Below, one piece after another: positions 1 through 8,869 of a stretch of DNA of 64,000 bases. Both the position numbers and the translations under genes were made by a program. Below the pieces are notes generated by a model. That model had not been told where the DNA came from, did no database searches, and saw only the letters and a program-made list of their open reading frames with translations. Each line of letters begins with the position of its first letter. The stretch's first letter is position 1. Source of the stretch: Shewanella sp. KX20019 (lineage in GTDB: Bacteria > Pseudomonadota > Gammaproteobacteria > Enterobacterales > Shewanellaceae); contig NZ_CP068437.1 in assembly GCF_016757755.1 (NCBI RefSeq), positions 620,001-684,000 on the forward strand, read 5' to 3'.

Positions 1-9
1 TCATTGGCA

Positions 10-48
10 CGTAGGTTATTTGTTATTTTTATTAGCAAATAACATACG
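10..48. other. Stem-loop downstream of the antiporter gene
   Basis: Inverted repeat with a perfect 8-bp core (GTTATTTG at 15-22, CAAATAAC at 36-43), extended by CGTA/TACG outside one mismatch. It lies past the 3' end of the leftward antiporter gene. It could be its terminator, but no clear U-run follows on either strand. The remaining bases to 107 show no gene. Confidence 0.35.
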
Positions 49-107
49 TGATCACTAGAATAATGTATACAATTTAAAGGCTGTTTTGTTACGAGGTACG
101 TTAAAAG

Positions 108-1748
108 TTAGCTAATCTTAGCCTCATTAGCATGGTTAACCGCATCTGGGTTATCAGGTTCAGTGCCATTGGGACTCAGTAACTCTTTGACTACATGGTC
201 GACAAAACCCGCACCAGCAGCCTCGTATAAGTTGTAAATACTGTGTACTCCGGACTCACTGAGCGACTCAGCATCTTCTTTATATTGCACTATCGCGCTT
301 AGTTTACCTCGGTAATCTAGCCGTTTTAGTTGCTCAACCGCAAACAAGTTACCCACATGATGTGGCATGGCAAGTAACACCAGTTCAAGATTGGGAGCAT
401 TATCCAGTTTCTCCCAAAAATCGGTATCTGAAGCGTCTCCTTGCACCACGTTGCGGCCCTGCTTTATATGGTAATCGACCAGATCTTGCTTATGTTCAAT
501 TCCTAAGATCTCACCATCATATTGGGTTCGCAGCTCGTCATATGCTCCGCAACCAATGCGGCCCATTCCTAAGATCAGAAACCTTGGATTACCAACATGT
601 ATAGGGCGATCCTCTGGGTGCAGTGGGTGTTTCTCTAAACGCTGTAACCGACTTTGATACTTTTGGTAGAGTCTATTTGAAGCGATATTGAGCGGCGCTG
701 AGAACAAAAAGCTGAAACTGAGGGCGACCGCTAGAATAATCATCCATTGAGGTGGTAACCAACCTTTTGAGGTTGCAACAGCGGCGACAATCAAGCCAAA
801 CTCACTGTAATTACCTAAGCTGAAAGATGACAGCAGTGAGGTACGAGAGCGCAGCTTAAAGTGGGTCAACAGGTAGAGGAATAATAGGATTTTAATCGGT
901 ACTACTAATACCAATATGGCGGCCAAACCAATATCGGAGAAGGTCGGTAGACCATTGAGGCCAACGGTTAAGAAAAATGCGACTAAGAATAGCTCTTTAA
1001 AGTAAAACAGTGATTTTGCCAGCTCTGACGATTTTGGGTGTCCCGCCAACAGAATACCAATGACGAGTGCACCGAGATCCGGCTTTAGACCAACGACCTC
1101 AAATAACCATGCACCCATAACTAGCGCCATGACTAAACCGAAAAGTACCAGTAGTTCTCCATGACCGACGCGGTCAAACGCCTTGTAAATAAGTGGTTTT
1201 GCTAACGGCAGTAGCAGTAAGCATAACGCCCAGTATGAGGGAATATCGCCTTTGGAAATCGTCAAGAATGCAACCGCAAAGATATCCTGCATAATTAAGA
1301 TACCAATCGCGACTCGACCATAGAGCGACTGCATATCACCTTTATCTTCAAGGATTTTTACCGCAAAAATGGTGCTAGAGAAACTTAAAGCAAACGCCAG
1401 CAGCCCTAGTTGGTTGAGCTCAAGTCCTGTTAATTGCTCTAAGCCGAGTAAGCCTAACAGTTTTAACAGTGGGATGAAAAACAGCATTGAGCCGAGCAGG
1501 TGCAGGCTGGAACCAGCCCAAACCTCGACTTTAAATAGACTGCGAATATCCAGCTTAAGACCAATGGCAAACAACAGTAAAGTAACGCCCAAGTTTGCCA
1601 ATTGCTCTAGCATTGGCAAACTCGATTCTTCAATTCCAAATAAAAACAGTACAAATCCCGCAACTAGATAGCCGATAAGTGGGGGCAGTCCCACACGGCT
1701 GACTAGCATGCCGCAGGCTAAGGTGATGATGAGTATAGCGGGTTCCAT
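108..1748 (-). CDS. CPA2-family monovalent cation:proton antiporter with TrkA-N domain
   Basis: Inner-membrane antiporter of the KefB/KefC/YbaL type, predicted to exchange K+ or Na+ for protons. The first ~350 residues are a chain of hydrophobic segments typical of the Na+/H+ exchanger fold. After a basic linker a Rossmann TrkA-N domain starts near residue 390 with a GMGRIGCG nucleotide-binding loop, normally a site for NAD(H) or a regulatory nucleotide. At 546 aa it matches YbaL-length proteins. It ends soon after TrkA-N and shows no TrkA-C domain. It is transcribed leftward and alone. The family is secure; ion specificity cannot be read from sequence. Confidence 0.88.
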   Translation of the reverse strand: MEPAILIITLACGMLVSRVGLPPLIGYLVAGFVLFLFGIEESSLPMLEQLANLGVTLLLFAIGLKLDIRSLFKVEVWAGSSLHLLGSMLFFIPLLKLLGLLGLEQLTGLELNQLGLLAFALSFSSTIFAVKILEDKGDMQSLYGRVAIGILIMQDIFAVAFLTISKGDIPSYWALCLLLLPLAKPLIYKAFDRVGHGELLVLFGLVMALVMGAWLFEVVGLKPDLGALVIGILLAGHPKSSELAKSLFYFKELFLVAFFLTVGLNGLPTFSDIGLAAILVLVVPIKILLFLYLLTHFKLRSRTSLLSSFSLGNYSEFGLIVAAVATSKGWLPPQWMIILAVALSFSFLFSAPLNIASNRLYQKYQSRLQRLEKHPLHPEDRPIHVGNPRFLILGMGRIGCGAYDELRTQYDGEILGIEHKQDLVDYHIKQGRNVVQGDASDTDFWEKLDNAPNLELVLLAMPHHVGNLFAVEQLKRLDYRGKLSAIVQYKEDAESLSESGVHSIYNLYEAAGAGFVDHVVKELLSPNGTEPDNPDAVNHANEAKIS

Positions 1749-1980
1749 ATTGCTCCTTGCAAGAGGTTATTATTCAATCCGGATTAAATAACAGCGGGTT
1801 GTACTCGCCACTATTCGAATTGATATTATGACGCACCATTGTACTTTAATTTCATGAAGCTTAACTGAATTTTGGCAACTATTTTACCGTTTACCTATGG
1901 TATAAGGACCCGCTCGGCGGCTAGGGGTGGCTACTTTCAACAGAAAATTTGGGTTACTACCAGAGCTATCCCCAAACCAG

Positions 1981-2014
1981 AAAAAAGCCCCTCAGGTCAA
2001 TGACCAAAGGGGCT
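1981..2014 (-). terminator. Intrinsic terminator of dsbD
   Basis: Stem AAGCCCC/GGGGCTT with an inner GGTCA/TGACC stem, followed on the minus strand by six T residues. It starts about 20 bases past the dsbD stop. Confidence 0.8.
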
Positions 2015-2034
2015 TGATAAAGCTTGTTGAAACT

Positions 2035-3849
2035 TTATTTAACTAAGTGATCCAGATGCTCAGCGAAGGCTTTTGGACGCATAAAACCGGTGACTCGTAA
2101 GTCATCTCTTATGGCGCCGGTTTCATCAAACATCAGTAGCGTTGGTAAGCCTAATATGTCGTAATGCTCGAGTAACTCAATGTCGATATCATCATTGTTG
2201 GTCACATCGGCTTGCAGCAATACCATCTTGTCCATTCGGTCCATCACTGCAGCATCTTTGAAGGTAATCGCTTCAAACTCTTTGCAGGCAACGCACCAGA
2301 CAGCATAAAAATCGACCATCACTGTTTTGCCTTGTTCCGTCGCCCCTGCAATTTCACTATTGAGATCTTCAAGCGATTTAATGCGCTTAAATCCATGAGA
2401 TTGCTCGACACTGCTCAGGTTAGCATTAGCGTGAGAGGTAAAACCAAAATGATTCATCACGGCTTGCATGCCATAGGAGAAACTCCCGAGGAAAACAAGC
2501 AACAGCAGTACTGCTCGAGTGGTTTGTTTCCAGTTAAATTCCGTTAGCTTATTTTGATGCATTAGGTAGCCGACTAGAACGACGCCCCAAAGTGACCATA
2601 AGACATCGGAGATCAAGCCTGGCCAAATTCGCCCTAGCATGACAATCGATACTGCGATGAGTAGGAAGCCAAAAATGGTCTTAATGATATCCATCCAACT
2701 ACCCGCTCTCGGTAGGATCTTGCCGCCTGAGGTACCAATAATCAACAGTGGTATGCCCATCCCCATACTGAGTACATAGAGCGCTAAGAAGCCTTGTAGT
2801 AGATCGCCTGTTTGTGCCACATAGATGAGTGCGCCTGACAGTGGCGCCGTGGTACAAGGCGAGGCGACGAGTCCAGAGATGACACCCATCAAGAACACAC
2901 CAATGACGTTGCCGCCTTTTTGGTTGTTCGACATTGAGTTCATCTTCTCTTGCCAGCTCGATGGTAGTTTTAGATCGTATAAGCCAAACATAGACAAGCT
3001 TAAGACGAAGAATAAAACGGCGAGCACAATCAATACTGCAGGATGCTGTAGATATGCTTGATACTTCATGCCAGCAGAAGCCACCACAAGACCCACCAAG
3101 GAATAGGTGATAGCCATACCTTGGACGTAGACCATAGACAAGCTAAAGGCTTTAGCAGTAGAGAGCTTCTTTCCTTGACCCACTATAATGCCTGACAGAA
3201 TTGGGTACATCGGGAACACGCATGGCGTTAATGCCAGCCCAATACCTAAACCAAAGAAGATCACCAAGGTCCAAATCAGGCTGTCGCCTGCAAGCATCTG
3301 GCTTAAGCTATCTTGCTGGGTAATAGGCGCAACGTCAGCATCACTAGCAGCAGTAAGGTCACTGCTATTTGGTAGGTCAAGAATGCCGTCATTGGCGTTA
3401 ACATCAGTTAGCACTGCGGTACGCTTGGTTGGGGGGAAGCAAAGCTTACCTTCGGCGCAGCCCATAAAGGTGACGTTAAGCTTGTCGCCTGCGACCGCTT
3501 CTTTTATCGCAACAGGTATCTCAATATAAGAGTAATACACTTCTTGCTCACCAAAGTACTCATCGTTATGAGCTTTACCTTTGGGCAGTGCAATTTCGCC
3601 TAATACTGCACCGTCGGCTTCAAATTTCAGTTTGTCGCGGTACATGTAGTAACCGTCGGCAATGACCCAGCTTATTTTGACCTTATCGCCTTGCTGTTTA
3701 AAGTCGAAAACAAATGCTTGATCGACGGGCATTAGTTCAGGTTCACCCTTTAAAAAGGAGAATTTATTGCTATCGAAAATGCTTTCAGCGTGCGCTAGTG
3801 GGCTAAGCAGTAGCAGGGAGGCTAAAAACAGAGTAATCATTTTTTTCAT
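2035..3849 (-). CDS. dsbD: Thiol:disulfide interchange protein DsbD
   Basis: Moves electrons from cytoplasmic thioredoxin across the inner membrane to periplasmic DsbC/DsbG/CcmG-type partners. Three expected parts are visible: an N-terminal periplasmic domain with its Cys pair (including GCAEGKLC), a transmembrane core with LTPCVFP and SPCTTAPL, and a C-terminal thioredoxin-like domain with WCVAC. The start is set at 3849 because this ATG overlaps the cutA stop as ATGA and opens a clean signal peptide (MKKMITLFLASLLLL, cut after AHA). An upstream in-frame start would add eight residues. It forms an operon with cutA. Confidence 0.95.
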   Translation of the reverse strand: MKKMITLFLASLLLLSPLAHAESIFDSNKFSFLKGEPELMPVDQAFVFDFKQQGDKVKISWVIADGYYMYRDKLKFEADGAVLGEIALPKGKAHNDEYFGEQEVYYSYIEIPVAIKEAVAGDKLNVTFMGCAEGKLCFPPTKRTAVLTDVNANDGILDLPNSSDLTAASDADVAPITQQDSLSQMLAGDSLIWTLVIFFGLGIGLALTPCVFPMYPILSGIIVGQGKKLSTAKAFSLSMVYVQGMAITYSLVGLVVASAGMKYQAYLQHPAVLIVLAVLFFVLSLSMFGLYDLKLPSSWQEKMNSMSNNQKGGNVIGVFLMGVISGLVASPCTTAPLSGALIYVAQTGDLLQGFLALYVLSMGMGIPLLIIGTSGGKILPRAGSWMDIIKTIFGFLLIAVSIVMLGRIWPGLISDVLWSLWGVVLVGYLMHQNKLTEFNWKQTTRAVLLLLVFLGSFSYGMQAVMNHFGFTSHANANLSSVEQSHGFKRIKSLEDLNSEIAGATEQGKTVMVDFYAVWCVACKEFEAITFKDAAVMDRMDKMVLLQADVTNNDDIDIELLEHYDILGLPTLLMFDETGAIRDDLRVTGFMRPKAFAEHLDHLVK

Positions 3850-4169
3850 GGCTGTGTGGTTTCTTTTATCCAATCAAAATAGGCTGGCAATCCCCGTGTT
3901 ACAGGTATTGCTATTAGCTCGGGAACGTCATAGGGGTGCAGCTCCAATACTGCAGTCTCAATCGCTGCGTAGTGCTTGGCGAGACACTTAATTTGTAAAC
4001 AGAACTCCTTCTCTTCACAAATATCACCTTGCCACTCATATACGGATGTTACCGCTGATGAGATCTGTACGCATGCAGCAAGTTTGGCCTTCATTAACGA
4101 GTGTGCTAAACATTTAGCCAACGCTTCGTCAGGGCTGGTGGTTATTACCAGTAAAAATTCATTGTCCAT
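3846..4169 (-). CDS. cutA: Divalent-cation tolerance protein CutA
   Basis: Small cytoplasmic trimeric protein of the CutA1 family (107 aa, normal length). Family marks include the early ITTSPDEALAKCLAHSL helix, AACVQI and the VYEWQG strand. CutA is linked to copper and other divalent-cation tolerance, though its biochemical role is unsettled. The ATGA overlap with dsbD implies translational coupling; cutA-dsbD is a common gammaproteobacterial pair. Confidence 0.93.
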   Translation of the reverse strand: MDNEFLLVITTSPDEALAKCLAHSLMKAKLAACVQISSAVTSVYEWQGDICEEKEFCLQIKCLAKHYAAIETAVLELHPYDVPELIAIPVTRGLPAYFDWIKETTQP

Positions 4170-4290
4170 TTAACATCGTCTTTCCTGCTTATAGCTTACT
4201 CAATTTAAACTACACAGATTAAAGCTGCTTTAAGGCAATTGAATTAAGCTTGTTGCTGCAATTGTCGCTAACGCTACTTTACGTGTTTTG

Positions 4291-4308
4291 CCTAATGCAT
4301 GCATTAGG
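4291..4308. promoter_or_regulatory. Perfect 18-bp palindrome upstream of fxsA
   Basis: CCTAATGCATGCATTAGG is fully self-complementary. It sits in the 299-bp divergent gap between cutA and fxsA, about 160 bp before the fxsA start, and could be an operator for either gene. Nothing else in this gap was recognised. Confidence 0.4.
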
Positions 4309-4468
4309 GCATTGCGAAAATAGTGATACCAGTAGTTTTTGCTTACAAATGCGTTGGCATTTGAGCTGAAACTGTGGCGGTTTTAATGTCTATGGTCATA
4401 TATGACTTGAAAATAGACCGACTAACCCCAATTTAGTTTTCATCACCATCAAAAAATGTGAGGCCAGC

Positions 4469-5056
4469 GTGTTTTTAATTTTGTTGTTAATTTTTGTCGT
4501 AGTTCCTGTGATGGAGCTATCTGTACTGATCCGAGTCGGCGAAGCCCTCGGTAGCTGGACCACTGTGGCGTTGGTTATTTTTACCGCTGTTGTTGGGGTG
4601 TCGTTAGTACGCAGCCAAGGTATTAGTACCTTGATGCAAGTACAGCAAAAGATGGCTCGTGGCGAAGCGCCAGGGCAGGAGATTGTTGAAGGGATGATGT
4701 TAGCGGTAGCGGGCCTACTGTTACTTATTCCCGGTTTTGTAACGGACTTTCTTGGTTTGATTTTGTTAACACCATTTACGCGCATTCCGGTAGCGGGTTA
4801 CTTCTTCAAGCGGATGCAACTGAAAGTTAAAGCCAATGGAGGCTTTCAGGGAGGCTTTGGCCCCGGCATGGGCGGCCAAGGCAATCCATTTGGTCAGCAG
4901 GGTGGTCAGTCACCTTTTGATGACGGCAACACTTTTGATGGTGATTTTGAGCGTAAAGTCGATCCAAGTGATAAGCGTCCTGAAACGCATCAAGTTGAGG
5001 GTACGCTTGATGAGGACGACAAAGCTAAAGATGATAAAGCAGAGCCTAAAGGCTAA
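4469..5056 (+). CDS. fxsA: FxsA family membrane protein
   Basis: Cytoplasmic-membrane protein of the FxsA family; in E. coli, overproduced FxsA relieves exclusion of phage T7 by the F plasmid. Hydrophobic segments at the N-terminus and near residues 25-45 and 75-95, the PVMELSVLIRVGEALG signature, then a Gly/Gln-rich and acidic cytoplasmic tail (from ~125). The GTG start at 4469 is preceded by GTGAGG at good spacing. The 3' end overlaps the convergent kinase gene by 4 bp. Confidence 0.88.
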   Translation: MFLILLLIFVVVPVMELSVLIRVGEALGSWTTVALVIFTAVVGVSLVRSQGISTLMQVQQKMARGEAPGQEIVEGMMLAVAGLLLLIPGFVTDFLGLILLTPFTRIPVAGYFFKRMQLKVKANGGFQGGFGPGMGGQGNPFGQQGGQSPFDDGNTFDGDFERKVDPSDKRPETHQVEGTLDEDDKAKDDKAEPKG

Positions 5057-6867
5057 TTTTTATTTGTGTCTTGTTTCGGGTTTCGTGGATAAAAGAGATC
5101 TGGTTTGCGTTCCACATGGTTAAATTTACGGGTGTTTTTATAGGGCAGCTTCATAAACCCAGACACCCCTTTGCCTTGTATTTTATCGACATGGCTTAAG
5201 ATGCGGTCTAAACAGCCGCGAAATGCCGCTTGTTTTCGCGGATTAAGTAAACGCAAGTAGCTGTGGATCTTCATATGCTTAGGCAGTGCTTCGAAGATGA
5301 TGCAGCCGGTATGATGAATCTGGTTAATGATGGCAAGCTCGGTCATGATCTCTCTGGGAAGTTCTAAGTTTTCTTCTGGATCGCGGCCATCTTCAAAGTA
5401 AGAGTGCAATCTTGAACGATCTTCCAAAGATGGCACATCACCCACTTCAAAAGGTAACTGTTGTTCGCTACCAATAATAAACGGTTGTTGACTGTCTTCT
5501 CGCTCGATATGCAGTGTATCTCTGGCGTTAAAGAAACAGGCTTTAAATACCCCAATACGGTGAATACCACTGGCAAGCGTGACCATGTTATTGACTGCAA
5601 TTGTTAAGGCCTTTTTTTGACTCTCGTTGTATAGCGCGAGATTAGAATCAATAAACACCCCTGTTTCTCGCCAATGAATAGCCAATCCGCCGACGATGTC
5701 ATATTGCGCGATGCGGCCGACCGCCGCGATAAAGCCTTTTTCGGTATCACCCATACCCGCCATAAAGTTACGGTAGTACTTCTCTAATTGCAGATCATCC
5801 ATCTTGGCAATGGGATCATCTGTATTGTGCTCTTGGAGAAAAGCCTTACGTGAACTATAGGTAACGGTTTCTACCTCTTTATTGCTCGCTAATACCCAAA
5901 TTGGAATATCGGCGATAAGCGGTCCGCTATTGATTTCAGGCAGATGCATTCTATGGCTATGGGCCATACTTTTAACAAAGTAATCCCCGGCATGTTGTCG
6001 TTGAACGGGATCTTCACTTAACATACCGTCTAAGGTTTTGGCCAGTTCAATTGGTAAGCCAATGCTGGTGGCGGGGATAACTCTACTGCCAAAGCGACTG
6101 GCTTGGCCTGAAGCCAATGCGTAGAGCGTTGCAGCTACGCCTTGCTCGTCAAATCGTGGGCTCGACAATGCCCCATTAAGTTGCTCTTCACCGATAAAAT
6201 ATACATCTCCCATGCGGGCATTAGTATGTTGCTGATCGCTAGACATTAAATCCATCACATTGCCGTTAACTGGGTTACCGTCATTGTCGCGTTGGGCAAA
6301 TACAGCAGACCCCCAGTCGATTAAAGACAGATGCTGAGTAGTGACATCATAAACAAGGTTTGACGGTTTTATATCGCCATGGATAAGTGGCCGGCCATTA
6401 TGCAAGTACTTGAGTATTGCAGCCAACTGGCGGGCAATGTTCATCACCATGGCCACAGGCAGAGCGCCAATACGCAAACAAAGCTGTTCCAAGTCCTCTC
6501 CCGGTGCTCTGGCCATCACCAAAATACCTTGCTTACCCACATGTTGATATTTTATCGCCGGAGGCACATTGGGATGGATAACCTGAGAGAGCATAAACGC
6601 TTCCTCTTCCAGCCTATCTTGCACATGTTGTGGCAGCGTTAAGCGAGAGAACTTAAAAACATGGGCTTCTCCTTGTGCATTAACTCCAGCAAATACAAAA
6701 CCATAAGCGCCTTTACCCACCAGTTCGAACTCTTTGTAACCAAGCTTGTTCAGTTGCTGTTTACAGAGTCTCATCCAAGCGCGACGTCTACGGGCATCAT
6801 TTGCTGCCATTAGGTAGATGGATTGCTCTTCAGAGATATAAAAGTGTTGTAGTTCCGGCGTTTGCAA
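5053..6867 (-). CDS. Serine/threonine protein kinase-like protein
   Basis: Eukaryotic-type kinase domain in the N-terminal ~300 residues: glycine loop GKGAYGFV (51-58), candidate ATP lysine K72, catalytic-loop HGDIKPSN (163-170) and metal-binding IDWG (D184). HRD has become HGD and DFG has become DWG, but the catalytic Asp, Lys, Asn and metal Asp remain, so activity is plausible. The C-terminal ~300 residues match no domain I know. No membrane segment is seen, so it should be cytoplasmic. Substrate unknown. The gene ends 4 bp inside convergent fxsA. Confidence 0.82.
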   Translation of the reverse strand: MQTPELQHFYISEEQSIYLMAANDARRRRAWMRLCKQQLNKLGYKEFELVGKGAYGFVFAGVNAQGEAHVFKFSRLTLPQHVQDRLEEEAFMLSQVIHPNVPPAIKYQHVGKQGILVMARAPGEDLEQLCLRIGALPVAMVMNIARQLAAILKYLHNGRPLIHGDIKPSNLVYDVTTQHLSLIDWGSAVFAQRDNDGNPVNGNVMDLMSSDQQHTNARMGDVYFIGEEQLNGALSSPRFDEQGVAATLYALASGQASRFGSRVIPATSIGLPIELAKTLDGMLSEDPVQRQHAGDYFVKSMAHSHRMHLPEINSGPLIADIPIWVLASNKEVETVTYSSRKAFLQEHNTDDPIAKMDDLQLEKYYRNFMAGMGDTEKGFIAAVGRIAQYDIVGGLAIHWRETGVFIDSNLALYNESQKKALTIAVNNMVTLASGIHRIGVFKACFFNARDTLHIEREDSQQPFIIGSEQQLPFEVGDVPSLEDRSRLHSYFEDGRDPEENLELPREIMTELAIINQIHHTGCIIFEALPKHMKIHSYLRLLNPRKQAAFRGCLDRILSHVDKIQGKGVSGFMKLPYKNTRKFNHVERKPDLFYPRNPKQDTNKN

Positions 6868-7063
6868 GTATCACTCCTCGTTATTAGCAATCCTTATTAA
6901 ATCAACATTAGCGCTGATAGTCCAAGCTCATTGGATCAGTTAATAAAGATTGCCGTTTAAAAGAGGGAAGTCAGTCACACCTAACGAACTATTTTGAAAC
7001 AGATATTGATGCATATCAATTCTGTACCAATAAGAGAAAGGTAATCTTGGAGTCAGTACTAGA

Positions 7064-7459
7064 ATGGATAAACTAATAAAGTCAGTGCGGTCTGCACAAG
7101 GTGATTATATGTCAGGGTTAGATAAGTCGCGGTTGATCGAGTTACTCGAGTATCCTAGGCAGCGTATTTTACAGTCAATGGAGCTGAACCAATGTCCACA
7201 TGCTGGTTTTTTTAACCATACCGACATGCAGTGCATCAATTGTCATCAGGGGATGGAGTGTACCTGGATGAATCATAACGATGAAACCGTTGCAGTGGAT
7301 CAAAAAACGGCAGAGGAGTTAAGACAACAGCTGTTAGTTGCTGTCGACTTTATCGATTCGAGCTTAAGTCCGCATCATTTGTCTCGCCGTCATTGTGAAT
7401 GTGAAAACTGTACCTGGCTTAAAAAAGTGCAAAAAGCACTCGATATCTCCGCAGCATAA
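7064..7459 (+). CDS. Conserved hypothetical protein with Cys-rich motifs
   Basis: A 131-aa cytoplasmic protein of unknown function. Two cysteine groups are visible: CPHAGFF...CINCHQGMEC in the middle and HCECENC near the C-terminus, suggesting metal binding. It stands alone between the kinase and tpm genes on the plus strand. I do not recognise a named family. Confidence 0.65.
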   Translation: MDKLIKSVRSAQGDYMSGLDKSRLIELLEYPRQRILQSMELNQCPHAGFFNHTDMQCINCHQGMECTWMNHNDETVAVDQKTAEELRQQLLVAVDFIDSSLSPHHLSRRHCECENCTWLKKVQKALDISAA

Positions 7460-7630
7460 TATCGCTGCAGCTTGGTTTTCCTTTTGCTAATGGAGTGTGT
7501 TGGCTTTAGAGTATTGCTATCAAAGTGGTATGCCGAAGTTGAGGTGTAGCTAAGCGGTGTTTTTTTACTGTTTTAGGCTATATGTGCAAGTTTTTGGATA
7601 TGCCCAATCAAATACTTTTAGGACCTAGTT

Positions 7631-8290
7631 ATGCAACCAAGCTTTTGGCATGAAAAATGGGATGCCCAACAGATAGGCTTTCATCTCAGTGCTGTTAACC
7701 CGCTATTAGTTCAGTATTGGCCGCAGCTACAACTCGCCGCCGATAGCCAAGTTTTCGTCCCTCTATGTGGTAAATCTTTAGACATGTGCTTTTTAGCGGA
7801 GCAAGGTCATGGTGTGATCGCATGTGAGCTAAATGATTTAGCGGTGTCTCAGTTTTATCAAGAGAATAACCTACCTTATAGCGTCGACAAGGTGGATGAA
7901 CATCAGCGCTACCAAACCGAGCAGATCACCATTTATCAAGGCGATATCTTTACCTTGAACCGCCTAGATATGGAAAACGTCAGCGCATTTTATGATAGGG
8001 CGGCACTCATCGCTTGGCCTGATGCGATGCGACTTAACTATGCCAAGCAACTTGCGAATTTGATCCCAGCTGGCAGTGTTGGTCTGTTAATCACCTTAGA
8101 TTACCCACAGTCAGAGTTAAATGGTCCACCATTTGCGGTATCAGATGACTGGGTTATGGCTAACATGAGTGATAATTTTGAGATTGAGCGTTTAGCCACT
8201 AATGATGTGCTAAGTGATAATCCTCGCTTCATTAAAAAGCAGGTGTCATCATTAACCGAATCGGTTTATAAGTTAACCAGAAGAGGTTAG
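7631..8290 (+). CDS. tpm: Thiopurine S-methyltransferase
   Basis: SAM-dependent methyltransferase of the bacterial TPMT family, which methylates thiopurines and in several bacteria also selenium or tellurium compounds. Family signatures include FWHEKWDAQQIGFHL at the N-terminus, the VFVPLCGKSLDMCFLAEQGH cofactor loop (about residues 43-62) and FYDRAALIAWP. Length 219 aa is usual. The ATG follows a weak ribosome site. It is a single gene. Confidence 0.93.
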   Translation: MQPSFWHEKWDAQQIGFHLSAVNPLLVQYWPQLQLAADSQVFVPLCGKSLDMCFLAEQGHGVIACELNDLAVSQFYQENNLPYSVDKVDEHQRYQTEQITIYQGDIFTLNRLDMENVSAFYDRAALIAWPDAMRLNYAKQLANLIPAGSVGLLITLDYPQSELNGPPFAVSDDWVMANMSDNFEIERLATNDVLSDNPRFIKKQVSSLTESVYKLTRRG

Positions 8291-8307
8291 GCCGCTAGAA
8301 GCTGGGA

Positions 8308-8373
8308 AAGCCGATTAAGAGCCGATTAAGAGCCGATTAAGAGCCGATTAAGAGCCGGTTAAGAGTCGACTAA
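8308..8373. repeat. 11-bp tandem repeat block
   Basis: Four perfect head-to-tail copies of AGCCGATTAAG (8308-8351) followed by AGCCGGTTAAG and AGTCGACTAAG. Decaying relatives of the unit continue to about 8490. No ORF runs through. It looks like a simple-sequence expansion behind tpm. Confidence 0.85.
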
Positions 8374-8561
8374 GAGTCGGGGGAAGAAACGATTAAGAGC
8401 CGATTAAGAGTCGACTAAGAAACGGTTGATAGCCGGTTTGAAGCGGATTAGGAGCCGGGAAGAAACAGTTAAAAGCCGATTAAGAGCCGGGGAAATAAAC
8501 GGAATTAAAGCAGAGTTAAAGCCGTAAAAGATAAGCTGAGGCTAGTTGTTCCGGGTGTTTA

Positions 8562-8701
8562 GTCTTAGCGTTACCGTCTTAGCGTTACCATCTTAGCGTT
8601 ACCATCTTAGCGTTACCGTCTTAGCGTTACCGTCTTAGCGTTACCGTCTCAGCGTTACCGTCTCAGCGTTATCGTCTCAGCGTTATCGTCTCAGCGTTAT
8701 C
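8562..8701. repeat. 14-bp tandem repeat block, ten units
   Basis: Ten contiguous 14-bp units of consensus GTCTTAGCGTTACC, shifting stepwise to GTCTCAGCGTTATC at the right end. Degenerate units continue to about 8775. The gradient of variants suggests expansion by slippage or unequal exchange. Confidence 0.88.
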
Positions 8702-8805
8702 GTCTCAGGGTTTCCCGTCTCAGCCCTCCCGGCTTTAAATCGTCTCAGCATTTACCGTCTTAGCGTTTACCGGCCATTAACCGATTCGACCTTATTTTAG
8801 ACATT

Positions 8806-8833
8806 AAAAAAGCGACCATAAGGTCGCTTTTTT
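8806..8833. terminator. Bidirectional intrinsic terminator by the first porin
   Basis: Perfect stem AAAAAAGCGACC/GGTCGCTTTTTT with a 4-nt loop and T-runs both ways. It lies 36 bases past the porin stop on the minus strand. Confidence 0.88.
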
Positions 8834-8869
8834 GGGGTCAATCGTTAGAGAGTCTTAAGACTCAATCGA

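Noticed and set aside
4396..4785. Antisense ORF over fxsA
   Set aside because: Opposes a clear FxsA reading frame and has no protein features.
8308..8775. CRISPR array
   Set aside because: The units are contiguous 11- and 14-bp tandem repeats with no spacers and no cas genes.
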